This document shows, in pieces, positions 9,555-18,757 of a DNA stretch of 28,713 bases. Under the pieces are notes generated by a model that was not told the DNA's origin, searched no databases, and worked only from the letters and a program-made list of their open reading frames with translations. Position 1 is the first letter of the stretch. Each line of letters starts with the position of its first letter. The translations under genes and the position numbers were made by a program. Origin of the DNA: Chara braunii (Eukaryota > Streptophyta > Charophyceae > Charales > Characeae); assembly GCA_003427395.1 (NCBI GenBank), contig BFEA01000075.1:2507446-2536158 (forward strand), read 5' to 3'.

Positions 9555-9958
9555 TCATCTGATCCTGATTTCTGTTTCTGCCATGCTCAGCATTAGTGAC
9601 CACATTTCTTCCCTTGCCACCGCTGTTCCCTCGATTGTCTGAGTGCACCTGCGTTTCCATATCACCCATAACGCCAGCTTCCTGAGCAGGGTGAACCATA
9701 CTTCCCTGCTGCTTGTGATGTTGCTGGGGATGTTAGTTAGGAGTAGGATAGAGATGGGGGGGACGTTAGGGGGTGGCGAGGCGAACAGGATCGACCATAA
9801 TTCACAGACCTTCTCCCATAGCCAGGTTGCTTCTGGGCAGAAGAGGAGGCAGTGGGGGATGTCTTCGGGTAAGTCATTGTTGCACATTACGCAGCGTTCT
9901 GAGCTGTCGGGATCAGAATGCTTCCTTCTCACGTGTAACCACTGGTTGACGGGAAGGG
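9555..9958 (-). pseudogene. LINE ORF2 C-terminal fragment with zf-RVT finger
   Basis: The frame is open to the stop at 9555. It reads LPVNQWLHVRRKHSD, then CVMC and LPEDIPHCLLFCP (CCHC finger, all ligands present), then LWEKVCELW and LALWVIWKRRCTQTIEG. It aligns with LLVNKWLN, CVIC, LPEDLPHC and LWMVWKRRCKETID of the + strand LINE. The frame remains open upstream across the A-rich DNA to 10217, but those residues come from the neighbouring LINE tail and are not a natural fusion. With no promoter or start of its own, I treat it as a dead fragment. Confidence 0.85.
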
Positions 9959-9974
9959 CCAACAATCCGATTCT
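9959..9974. repeat. Target-site duplication of the LINE at 8824-9958, 5' copy
   Basis: The 16 bases match 8808-8823 exactly. This is the original left side of the target, next to the A-rich tail of an older LINE. Confidence 0.82.
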
Positions 9975-10176
9975 GAATCTGTTCTTTTCTTCTTTTTTTT
10001 TTTTCGTTTTTTTTTTTTTTTTCGTTTTTTTTTTTTTTTTTGAATCTTCATAATTGGGAAGCCCACTTACCGGGGTGATAACACTGATAAGAGCACCCCC
10101 GATAAGTGGGTTCCTATGTTGAAGGCTCCATCTATTGATGGGGAGCTGCACCTGCTGGAAATCTGGTCCAGCGTCC
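9975..10176 (-). mobile_element. LINE 3' terminal fragment with hairpin and A-rich tail
   Basis: On the minus strand about 120 bp of LINE 3' UTR ends in an A-rich tail (T tracts with CG interruptions, 9988-10041 on plus). It matches the 3' end of the LINE at 25297-27830: ggctccatctattg, tggggag, cacctgctgg and ggtccagcgtcc are shared. Homology stops near 10176, which may be the 5' truncation point. It was in place before the two insertions that now end at 9974. Confidence 0.75.
10062..10110 (-). promoter_or_regulatory. LINE 3'-terminal stem-loop
   Basis: The left arm cccacttaccggggtg (10062-10077) pairs with 10094-10110 to give about 16 base pairs with one bulge and one wobble or mismatch. 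The loop contains CTGATAAGAG. The same loop core occurs in the LINE 3' end at 25314-25365, where the stem sequence is completely different. Conserved 3' stem-loops are recognised by the reverse transcriptase in some LINE families; that role is inferred here. Confidence 0.65.
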
Positions 10177-10590
10177 CTGTACAATGCACAATGTTGTGGT
10201 AGCATGTTCATATACATGGACTGCCTATTACGTGCCTATTCTGTGAGCCCTATTTTGTGTGACTATGTTTGCGAGTATGTTTAATTGTTGTGTGTATGTT
10301 GTATGGCCTGTCTATCCTGTATCAGTGTATATATGTACTGGGTTCAGATCCCATATGTCTGTCCAGTGTAGCCAATACTGCGTGCGTATATTTGCAAGAC
10401 TGTTTGTGTGTTGTGCAAATGCCGAGTTCCGTGTTAAGACATTTCAGGTAGTGGTGTCTGTTCCTGAGAAGCTTGATGTTGTCCCTCTACCCACCCTGCT
10501 TGATTCCCTTTACCCCTGCTTTTGCCCTTAAAGCCTTTAAAGGCTTAAACCCTTAAACCCTTAAGCCCTTCAGCCGTCTTCCGCCTGCTG

Positions 10591-10953
10591 TCCGAGCTGC
10601 TGTCTTAGTCCGTTGTGTGGTAATGTGGTAGTGTGAGGTGGCCATGGCCGCTTCCCTGTAGCCACCCTCCCAAGAACCCGTACCCCATTACCTTGTGATC
10701 GTAAAGTTTCTGAGGATCCCAAACAGCTCGGTGGTCGCTGGCTAGGGCGAGCGGCCATACTTTTTTGTGGTTTCCTCAACTTTCCTGCTGATAACCTACT
10801 TGTCCCAATTTATGGCATTCGCTTAGAAATCTAAGCGAAGAACGACTTCATTATCATGCGATCTCTCACTGTTATGCAGTCTACGCTGCTGCCCCAGTCC
10901 CTTGTGTGGTACTGTGCGGCGGCCATGGCCGCCTCCCTGTGCCCACCCTCCCA
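10591..10953. repeat. Spaced direct repeat, about 80 bp units
   Basis: 10591-10672 and 10881-10953 share cttgtgtggta / cgttgtgtggta, ggccatggccgc, tccctgt and ccaccctccca in the same order. They are about 285 bp apart. Origin unknown. Confidence 0.75.
10818..10839. repeat. Perfect 10 bp inverted repeat with 2-base loop
   Basis: The arm ttcgcttaga is followed by aa and then its exact reverse complement. It sits in otherwise unassigned DNA and could form a tight hairpin. Confidence 0.85.
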
Positions 10954-11799
10954 ACAATTCATTAGACCCTAGTGCTGTTCTATACTCCCCCTGTGTCTGA
11001 TCCTGCATCCCGATGTTCCAATGTTCCAATAGTGATGTGCTTCTGTCTTTTCTACATGTGCATGTGACCTGCTGCTAATGTATGTACGTCAACTTTGTCA
11101 AGTGCTTGCTTGAGACCAAGGATGAGACTGTTTGCTAACTAAGTTGGCCGTGTTGTGTGGTGTGCTTCGAACATGGACAAGTAAGTAGAGATAGGGGTAA
11201 GTTCAGGGACAGGAGGGAAAGTTAGCTGCAGCCTGCAGGGACATATTGAGAGTAGAGTAGCGGTGTTGCATACTAGTGGAAGTGAAAACAAGTATGATGC
11301 AGAACCCAGAACCGACCATTAGAAAGAGCAATATAATGCAGCGGAAGACTTGAAAACATGGATCTGTCTCACATCTGACTCGGACTACACACAGGCTCAC
11401 ACACATACATTCATCGGGTGAGAAGGCCTGGCGCTCAAACATAGAAGATGCGCCAGGGCCTGTACACAACACACACGGACGAATGTAGGGGGAAGAGACG
11501 AAGGGAGGAGGAGGAGATGGCGCCAACACAAAGTCACCGAAAATAGTAATCCGAAATGTCGGAGATAGAGAATTCTCGGAATGTCGAAGTTACAGAATCT
11601 CGAAATGCCGTTGGTAATAGATCTCTAAATAGTCCTCCCAACATCCTACTCTGAAATAGTCTCAGTCTTGATGTCACCGATATCTCACCATCGATCTGTC
11701 CCATAGTAACCAAGAAGGTGGAAGGTTGGGAGAAGAAGAAGAAGAAGAACCGAGAGGGGCAGAGGAGAAGGTGGAGATGGAGAGGTGGGGCGGAGGAAG

Positions 11800-11919
11800 A
11801 TCGTCCTGCCCTGATCCAGTGTCCAGGCACCAACCTGCAGGTGCAAGGTGACGCCTTGGAGCTGCTGAAGACTTGCCCTTGCCGCTGGAGCTATGGCGCT
11901 CACAGGTAGGTAGCAGGTA

Positions 11920-11994
<75 letters not shown>

Positions 11995-12441
11995 NCAGCT
12001 AGCGCTAAACCCAGCGCCACTGCCTGGAGCTGCGCTAACCAAAATAGCGTAGCGCTGTTCCTCAATGCCGTGCCTCCCAGTCTGTCTTGAACAGACCGCT
12101 GGCCGGTCCTAAGTACCGGCGGTGGCCTGTTTGGCCTGGCTGCTGGTGAAGCCGCCTTGATCTGGACCGTTCCAGTCAATCGGCGGTTCAGATGAGACCC
12201 GCGGGAAGTGGCAGCCTCAATCCTCGGCCGCCAGGCTCAAACGACAAACGTTTGGGCCAGTTTCCCACTCAGGGCCTGCAGTTGCAGGCCCGGGTCTAAA
12301 ACCGGTTTGCTGGGGCCTACCGTCAGCCTTTCCAAAGGTCCGGCCTTTAACCCAGGCCGGACTGGCCCATCATGGCCACGGTCTGGGATACCCCCCTAGA
12401 CCTAGCCGTCGGGCCTAACAGGGCTTGTGTGGAATCCAGTA
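11800..12441 (+). mobile_element. LTR-like unit with CT tract, 3' end interrupted
   Basis: The unit carries gctggagctatggcgct and a donor-like GCAG/GTAAGTC at 11913-11922, then a CT tract to 11994, then NCAG and GCGCT-rich DNA. GGGCC dyads follow (12272-12291 is GGGCCTGCAGTTGCAGGCCC). The end, cctagacctagcc and gggcct, matches the region before the TATA box in the LTR at 17388-18757. It stops where the next LTR-like unit begins with TGTAAC at 12442. The left boundary is uncertain. Confidence 0.5.
11925..11994. repeat. (CT)n microsatellite
   Basis: About 70 bp of CT repeats lie between a donor-like GTAAGT and an NCAG, so the tract looks like an intron's polypyrimidine tract. One base at 11995 is unresolved (N). 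Confidence 0.95.
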
Positions 12442-13550
12442 TGTAACAAGCGGCCAGACACAAAAGGAGAATTTGTTGAACGCTGGTACAGATTTTCCAG
12501 CATGCAAAGGGTTCGGTAGAATGTCCAGTAGGTAATGATGGTCCAGGGCTTGACTGTAGGTACGTAGAATTCTAGGTTCAGGGTCCGTAGATAGATATCA
12601 ATCTGCAATGATGGTCCAAACTTCCCACCGTAAAGGGAGAACTCTCAGTATGCCTAAGCTAGTGCACCCAAGGGAGGCTGATAAATTGTGAGAATACTCA
12701 GAATAGGCAGGTAATAACCAGAAAAGAGGTACTGGAGGCTGGGCAGTCAAAGTATATCATTCAGTGCAGTGAGTCCAGCGGAGATCTTGTTCACTTGTCA
12801 AGCAGTCCTGCAGCTGCTCTGCACAGAGGGAGACGTGGCGGAGCTCCTGGAGGTGAAGGTGGAGCTTAAGGGTGAAGGAGAAGACCTCCATGGCTATGGA
12901 CTAGTATGGAGTAGTCGTAGGGAGAGGTAGGAGAAGCACTAGGTTATGGAGGTAGAGGGAGAAGACCTGACGCCCGTGTTGTGGTGATGGAGAGAGGTTG
13001 AAAGAGGGGGAAGGAGGTTAGAACTGGCAAAGATACATATATTTGGCTATTGTGAACTTGCATCTTCATTTTCCTGGTCAGCCCTGCGTCAAGAAGACCC
13101 CTGTTGAGGAATCAGTTGGACGTGAACTTCATCCGGAGGACAGGCATGGCAATTGCGGAGAGGAAAGGGAAGGAGAGTAGTTGCATTGTCGTCTGAGCAT
13201 CCAGGGTAGCTCAGGATGAACCACCATAGCTACGTTAGTAGCCATACCATTCGGATATTCATTCACTATAATTATTGTATATAATTATTGTATATAATTA
13301 TTGTATTTACTATTAATAAAGAGTTGGAGGTGATGATGGGAGGACAGGATGACGGAGACGAGATATGGAGGAAGATGACATTGGTTCCAACTTCCTCTTC
13401 TTCTTCTTCTTCTTCTTCTTCTTCTTCTTCTTCTTCTTCTTTCTTCCACCCATCTTCTCTCCTTGACTCATTCTTCTTCTATTGGAGTTGCAATGAATGG
13501 TGTTGTCTCACATTTGAGTTTTGCATCATGAGATGCGCAGAATCACAGCA
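12442..13550 (-). mobile_element. Diverged LTR-like unit
   Basis: The plus strand starts TGTAACAAGCGGCCAGACACA, which resembles the TGTAATGACCCGCCAAAACA end of the LTR at 22214. It ends near cagaatcacagca, resembling the other boundary (caggatcatcacaaca at 15007). Inside are blocks shared with the next unit (ccagtaggtaatgatggt; tatcattcagtgcagtgagt) and a near-match to CCACCATAGCCA at about 13221. No coding domain is present. No clear target duplication was found. Confidence 0.55.
13396..13442. repeat. (TTC)n microsatellite
   Basis: About 47 bp of TTC repeats. It occupies the same relative place as the GAA/TTC-rich stretches of the related LTR units. Confidence 0.95.
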
Positions 13551-13859
13551 TCTCAGTGTGTTTTGCTGTCTGTTTCTCCTGCTGACAATGAATTTATGCC
13601 TTTGTATCAAGTTTGTAGTAAGTGTGTACTCATTTGTTGAAGTCTGAGTCTAGGTCTGCGTTCTTGTGCTAACTCTGTTTTCTGTACTGTGTTTCCAACT
13701 TTCCATACGTCTGACAGGGGTACATTATAATTGTAGACGCAGGGACAGAACTGAAGTTTAGCTATGGGAGGACCTACTGGAAATTCTAGGAGTCCAGGGA
13801 CAGAAGTAGAGTTTGCTTTGCACTGGCAGGGATATTCTAGCAACTCTGAGAGTTCCTAT
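13551..13859. other. Unassigned spacer between LTR-like units
   Basis: I see no gene and no clear repeat match here. Part of it may be the diverged 3' end of the LTR-like unit that follows. Confidence 0.4.
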
Positions 13860-15007
13860 GGTCCCCCAATAGGATAGCAGGTAGGTAATGATGGTACCAG
13901 AACTGTGTCGGGTCTAGTTTAGCTATATGTACAGGGTCTGTAGGTAGGGTTGTAGTCTGAGATGATGTTCCCACCAAAAGGGCTGGGCCTCCCAGATGCA
14001 CCCGTAGAGGCTGAGAGTACTCGGGGTAGCGGGACTGCAGGCTAGGAGGTAGCAGTGTATCATCCAGTGCAATGAGTAAGCTGGGCCATTCGCTCAGCTG
14101 CACTGCTGCTGCTCTGCCAAGAGGGCTGAAGTGGGTGGAGCTTGGAGAGTGCAGGAGGAGGAGCTGACGGTGAAGAAAAAGACGTTCATGGATGCCGCAC
14201 AAGTGGTTAACGGGGACCCCCACTTTTCGGCCCTGGGTAACGATGAATGATCCTGAAATTAGGGTTTCGGGGTCAAATATAAATTGGTGTGAAGTTTGCT
14301 TGGGATGGCCTTGTGGTTTTCTTATAAATTGAGGTGAAAAATGGGGTGTCGGTTAACCTTTTCTCGGATGCCGAGGAGTGGAGGACGAAGAAGGATGGTG
14401 TAGAGTAGACTAGCCCATGGTAGAAAGTAGCAGTGGCCCACATGGGGCATGAAGAGTGATGACAAACATATGAGACGTGAGAGAGGAAGAAGGAGGAAAC
14501 CTTGAAGAAGACTTACTTACCTTTGGCTATGGTGGAGCCTTCTCTTTACTTCCTGGTCGGCGTCGCATCAAGAAGGCCATTGGTGGGGTACCCCCTGGAC
14601 TTGTGTCAAGCATGTCGGTGGGAGGTGGGCGTGACACACCCGTAGGGCGTTGTCCTTTGAACATCTGTGGTTGGCAACTTGGCAGGGATGAACCGCCATG
14701 GAAAGTGAGAAGAGAGGAGAGATAAAGGAGACGTCTTTCTACTCTTCGCACATTGATTCCTGTTCATTCATTCACTGTTATGTTATTCAATACAGATCAG
14801 TTATGTGAGGGGATGATGATGACGGTGGAGAGAAGCGGGAAGGAGACATTGGTCTAATCTTTGTGTTCTTCTTCTTCGTCTTCTACTTTTCTTCATTCTC
14901 TTCTGTCCTGTGTCTCTCATTCCGTTTCTTGTTGGAATTGCTATGAATGGCACTCACTCTCTAGAAGTTGAGTTTTGCACGTAGAGTTGGGCAGGATCAT
15001 CACAACA
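13860..15007 (-). mobile_element. Second diverged LTR-like unit, tandem with the previous one
   Basis: Blocks shared with 12442-13550 include caggtaggtaatgatggt, tatcatccagtgcaatgagt and a Ser/Thr-like CT-rich stretch. An exact copy of the CCACCATAGCCA motif lies on the minus strand at 14524-14535. It is followed, in that sense, by AAGGTAAGTAAGTC, a strong donor-like site. The right end (ggatcatcacaaca) matches LTR starts elsewhere. No coding domain was found. The left edge is approximate. Confidence 0.55.
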
Positions 15008-15152
15008 TCTGGTTTCAGAGAATGGAAAAAAACAAAAAACAAAAAAAAAACAAAGAGAAGCCCTTAACTTGTCGGTCAGAGGTGACTTAGCATCCCCCCA
15101 CAACTCCGATTTCAAGATGACGCCACATGACGGGGGTTATTTTATTGCAGCG
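15008..15152. other. A-rich spacer, no feature
   Basis: The stretch holds short A-rich tracts with C interruptions at 15025-15055. Nothing else was recognised. Confidence 0.4.
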
Positions 15153-15442
15153 AACCTGCCTTGGATGCAGGTGGGAGAAGGTGATTAAAGCTCAATTGCC
15201 TTGGATTACGATGGGAGAGAGGTAATCAAGGTATGCTTGCCTCGGATGAAGGTGCAGAGAGAGGTATTTAAGGTAGGACTCCCGGGGATGAAGGTGGAAA
15301 ATAGGTAATCAAGTTCAGTTCACTTGGAGTTAAGGTGCGAGGGAGCTAGATGAGGTGAAGTTGTTGCCTCAAATTAAGCTAGGAGAGGCGCAATTAACAC
15401 GAACCTGCCTTGGATTGAGGGTGAAGGGAAGTAATTATGAAG
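15153..15442. repeat. Minisatellite, seven units of 41-42 bp
   Basis: Units begin at 15153, 15194, 15236, 15278, 15319, 15361 and 15402. A typical unit reads as tgccttggattaaggtg, then ggagagaggtaatcaaggt. The sequences are well diverged but the period is very regular (41 or 42). A weak eighth unit may follow to about 15480. No open frame runs through the array. Confidence 0.8.
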
Positions 15443-15616
15443 ATTCAATCTGCGATTATAGTGAGGAACGGTGACAACAGGATGGAAGAAAATTTGGAAG
15501 ATGATGTTATGAGATGAGAGAGAGAGGGGGAGGGAAGGAAGGTCCCATGTGAAGAGAAATTAGGGGAAACAAGTGTTGGGCAAACAAGGTGCAAGGAACC
15601 AGTCAATTGGAACACC

Positions 15617-15706
15617 TTTTTTTTTTTTTTTTTTTTCCTTGAGCAGAAGCCATGCTAATCTTCTTCTCTTTATCGCTCCAAGTTTAACGGATGTCCTGAA
15701 GGACAG
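15617..15706 (-). pseudogene. U6 snRNA retropseudogene, 3'-truncated, with A tail
   Basis: On the minus strand the sequence carries the U6 5' hairpin (GTCCTTCAGGAC), then ACATCCG and GGAGCGATA. It continues with AGAAGATTAGCATGG and CTGCTCAAGGA, aligning with the first two thirds of U6 (normally GATACAGAGAAGATTAGCATGG). It then passes directly into about 20 A. The 3' part (from the usual TGACACGC on) is missing. ggaacac flanks it at 15609-15615 and 15707-15713. U6 is a spliceosomal RNA made by Pol III and is not polyadenylated, so an A tail with a short duplication points to LINE-mediated retroposition. I saw no TATA box at the usual distance upstream of the 5' end. Confidence 0.85.
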
Positions 15707-15713
15707 GGAACAC

Positions 15714-16129
15714 TAATTTTCTAGGGCATCAAAAGAGTTGAAAAGACTCGAAGCAGAACAAGCATATATGAGCGAAGTGGAAAGCAGAATTATAAAGCCG
15801 ACAGCACACTGAAGTCTCTTGGTGAAGAAAGTCCAAAATCTCTTATCTTACTCATCAATACAACCACAATGTATCAGCTCTGCTATAATACGACTGCCTA
15901 TACTACTACTCTCTTACTCTCGCTGTACACACAAGCCTACTTCTCTCCCTGTCCACTCTCCTCCTCCCGTAGCAATGCTACAGAGTCTGACCACCACGAG
16001 TGTGCGGAAGGAAGCCGCCCGGTCCCTCCGCTGTTCTTCTCTCCTAATCACCCGAGCCCTATTCGATTTTTTTTTCAAATTCGGAAACTCGAATACAACA
16101 CATGCGTTATGTTCGGGGGAAGAAGGTAG
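15714..16129. other. Unassigned stretch right of the U6 pseudogene
   Basis: ORFs up to 117 codons overlap here in several frames with no recognisable motif. The CT-rich composition near 15910-15965 resembles the leading part of the LTR family, but I could not align it well. Confidence 0.35.
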
Positions 16130-16700
16130 CACCACCCTTTTCCCACCTCAGCGCAATTATGGCTGCCACTGAGTGGAGCAGCTATGCCATGGCTGCTCCT
16201 CCCATCTTCTTCGTCAATGCGCTTGGGATGGCCGCATGCGCTCTCTGCAGAGCTCGCACTCGCATCCGCCTCCGAATGTGTGGAATGCTGCAGCCTCCTC
16301 CCTTTTGTTACTTCCTGGAGGCCACAGCTGCCTGCAATGGGGCTGGGACTGGGACTGGGCTCCTCCCAGTCTGAGAACTGTCCAGACTGAGTTCCGGGGC
16401 GCCAGCCTCTGCAACTAGCCGAGAGGCCAGACCTACCCGTTAGTTGGAGAGGCTCCGCCCAGCCTTCCTTCTAGCTGTACCACACCAGCCGTCACTCAGG
16501 GCTGGCGCATTTTTGCTCTGATGCAGCCTTCACTAGGGCCGGGGCTAATGTTTCTGGGTGGCCCCTGGTGGAGGCCTGCCGAGGGATTGATTCCGAGAGG
16601 TGAGCTGGGAGAAGGTGCCATATCAGCAACAAGGCTTCAAGATCTGTCAGCAACATCATCACTCTTCGGACATTGTGGGAGGTAGTGCCGACATCTGGGG
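16130..16700 (+). mobile_element. Weak LTR-like relic
   Basis: gagcagctatgccatggctg followed by ctcctcc resembles aagcagctatggctgctcct of the LTR at 17388-18757. The unit is followed by GC-rich DNA and a ggtgagctggg donor-like site near 16600. The boundaries and orientation are tentative. Confidence 0.35.
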
Positions 16701-17387
16701 GTTCCGATACGCTTGCAGGGGTTAAGGCAGTTCGACTAGGGGGAGTAGTGCCGCAGATCAGTTCGGGGTTATACCAATTGATAGCGATGCTCTTTCATTC
16801 AGGTATGTACTGGTGAATCACATTGTCTTCTTCCGGACGATGTTATGCGTTTGTGTGAATGATGGATGGATGGATAGTTGCTTCTCCGCTTCTGTCCTAT
16901 GTTGGTCAAGTCTTCAATTTCGCTGGGCATTCTTGTACCTTTGCCAAGTTTGCACGAGTAGTAGTGCCACCTGGTCCCATCTGTGGATGCTGGGGGACAC
17001 CGTTAGAGGGAACCAACCCTCGTATCTGCCTCATGATGTGTCGATTTACAACATTGTCTGATGGATGATCTTCTTGGTCGGTTCTCTGATGAATGGGTAG
17101 TTCTGTTGTAGTGTAGCATTGGACAGAACTCTGAGGGTCGTACTTGAACTCTGGTCAAGTGAGACGGGATCTGGGGGAAGTGGAAGAACCTACAGCCCTG
17201 GCAGCCTGCCATCTCGCCAGACTCTCCGACACACTGAAGCTGATGGGGGCTGAATAATCTACTCAGCACGGCTGGCAGGTGGGAACCACCATTGAGGGCA
17301 GGTGGATTACCAAGTGGTTGTCTGGATTATCGTGGTGTGGAGGAATGGCCAGAACCCAAGAGAATGTAAACACCTGATTGAGGGAAG
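16701..17387. other. No gene recognised
   Basis: Small ORFs of 60-90 codons lack known motifs. A short GGAT repeat lies at 16861-16875. Confidence 0.4.
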
Positions 17388-17593
17388 TGTCATGATCCTG
17401 GTCAATTTCGAAGTACACATTCATGAGAAAGTACAATGCCGTCCAATTGCAAAAATAAATCAATGAACTTGAGAGGAGAAAGAGAGAAAGAAGAAGAAGA
17501 AGAAGAAGATGTACACCAGCAAAGACCAATGGTAACTCCCTTCTTCTCGCCAACCACTCTCCTCCTCCTTTCCTCCTACCCTCTTATTCAAAC

Positions 17594-17594
17594 A

Positions 17595-17657
<63 letters not shown>
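17594..17657. repeat. (AAT)n microsatellite
   Basis: About 64 bp of AAT repeats. The same site in a related LTR is where another LTR inserted (22213/23506). Confidence 0.95.
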
Positions 17658-17658
<1 letters not shown>

Positions 17659-17952
17659 TTGAATGGCTGAACCAGAATCAATGCCCGAATCCTTCTTCTA
17701 CTGCAGGTACAACATGAGGTCCACCATAGCCATGGCCACTCTTCTCCTTCCTTCTCGAAGACCGAGGCTATGGCGTACTACCAGGGCCTTGCCCTGCTGT
17801 GCAAAGGACAACACAAAGCAGCTATGGCTGCTCCTGTTCAGGCCGCCGTGCCTGACTCTGCCTCGAAGCTTCTTGGTGCAGCTGTACCCCAACTGGGGCC
17901 TTCTAGATGCAGTGCCCACCAAGGTGATGAAGATGGCATCCACCATAGCCAG

Positions 17953-18005
17953 GTAAGTACCTCTGGCGCTCCCCCTTCGTAGTCCTTGTCTTCCTCCTCC
18001 TCCAG
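17953..18005 (+). other. Intron-like 53 nt segment in LTR
   Basis: CCAG/GTAAGTA is followed by a pyrimidine-rich run and ends TCCTCCTCCAG. The related copy has the same layout at 22941-22998 on the minus strand (58 nt). Splicing is not shown; the segment lies upstream of the TATA-like box, so only a read-through or 3' LTR transcript would contain it. Confidence 0.4.
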
Positions 18006-18342
18006 CCCATGCTTCTCCACCATAGCCAAGGTGGAGAGCTGGGCGCTCCTTCCTCCCCAGCAGCGCTGCTCCAACCATCGTTGCTCCAGCCAGCGCTCCA
18101 AGCAGTGTGTCGCCAAACTTGCAGACTGAACAATGAGGAGGATCTCTTTGCTCCTCCAGGAGATATAGCGGCCTGCTTGCCTTGTGGTTGGTGACTTCCA
18201 GGCCGCGCGGCCTACAATCAACCGGTACCTCCTCCCTTTCCGAGGGAAACATCATTGCAGACTCTGATATTGCCCGTACAGGCCCTAGACTCAGACTGGT
18301 TGGACTGGTACCCGCCTAGACCTAGCCTACAACTACTGGGCC

Positions 18343-18350
18343 TATAAAAA
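18343..18350 (+). promoter_or_regulatory. TATA box of the LTR
   Basis: TATAAAAA sits about 1 kb into the LTR. The related copy at 22214-23505 has a weakened TCTAAAAA in the same context. Confidence 0.55.
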
Positions 18351-18524
18351 TGCCAACTTCGTCTTCTTCTGCTCGGCCCGAGTACCTGACACATCTACCT
18401 CTACTTGGTGTGGTACCGGCCTACCTGTTACTTGAGTATTTCTCTGCTGCTAAGTGTCACGGGCCTCAGAGTTTCCCTGCCACTTGAGTGTTTTTCCCCG
18501 CTGCAACCCTCAATGTCACGGCCA

Positions 18525-18534
18525 CAGGTAAGTA
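18525..18534 (+). promoter_or_regulatory. Leader splice-donor-like site
   Basis: CAGGTAAGTA lies about 185 bp downstream of the TATA box and is conserved in the inverted copy (22434-22443, minus). It matches the consensus 5' splice site exactly. Confidence 0.45.
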
Positions 18535-18757
18535 CCGTCCCGTCGGGCCTTCCGATCAACCAAGTGCCCTTGCGGGTCACACACGCACTCAAACCGACAA
18601 GCACTCAGACAGGCATGCAGATCAGCAAGCACACACACACACACACACAGACTTAGAAAACTCAGTAACAAGCGGGAAACTCCGCAAGGCATACATTCGA
18701 TTGGTAAGACTCAGAAATCAGCTGTGTGTCTCAGTCCGTGTTTGGCAGGTCCTTACG

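Larger units (their letters stand above)
8824..9958 (-). mobile_element. 5'-truncated LINE with intact finger and 3' UTR
   Basis: On the minus strand the element starts inside the C-terminal region at 9958, stays open to the stop at 9555, continues as about 700 nt of 3' UTR, and ends in an A tail (T run 8824-8854 on plus). A 16 bp duplication flanks it (8808-8823 and 9959-9974). It carries only the last ~135 codons of ORF2. It must have inserted after the P4-ATPase retrocopy, because its duplication includes four bases of that retrocopy. The 3' UTR contains a 122 bp spaced direct duplication. Confidence 0.85.
10177..11800. other. Non-coding stretch with small repeats
   Basis: I found no convincing gene. 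It contains a diverged direct repeat (10591-10672 and 10881-10953), an eight-base array of TTAAACCC type (10545-10573), the palindrome AAGCCTTTAAAGGCTT (10531-10546) and a 22 bp palindrome at 10818-10839. The part from about 11540 to 11640 has several loose copies of cgaaatgtcg. ORFs of 60-108 codons show no recognisable motif. Confidence 0.5.
17388..18757 (+). mobile_element. Solo LTR, well bounded
   Basis: It starts TGTCATGATCCTGG and ends GGCAGGTCCTTAC. The start and the reverse complement of the end form a short inverted pair (TGTCATGATCC against TGTAATGACCC in a related copy). ggaag lies on the left (17383-17387) and ggaaag on the right, a plausible imperfect target duplication. Order inside: a purine-rich stretch, AAT microsatellite, CCACCATAGCCA three times (17721, 17940, 18017), donor-like GTAAGTA, TATAAAAA at 18343, a second donor at 18528, and a CA tract. 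It has about 1370 bp and no gag or pol. It aligns end to end with the minus-strand copy at 22214-23505. Confidence 0.75.

Noticed and set aside
8808-9974. Shared 12-16 bp words as sequencing adapter or vector residue
   Set aside because: They sit exactly at the edges of A-tailed retrocopies and fit target duplications; they do not match an adapter I know.
9555-10217. 220-codon minus-strand ORF with a Lys-rich centre
   Set aside because: The first third is LINE 3' UTR, the Lys run is an A tail, and only the part from 9958 down is real LINE coding sequence.
15153-15442. CRISPR array
   Set aside because: Units are contiguous, diverged, and without constant repeat plus unique spacers; the genome is eukaryotic.
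17460-17717. Poly-Asn and poly-Ile ORFs
   Set aside because: They are translations of the AAT microsatellite in the LTR.
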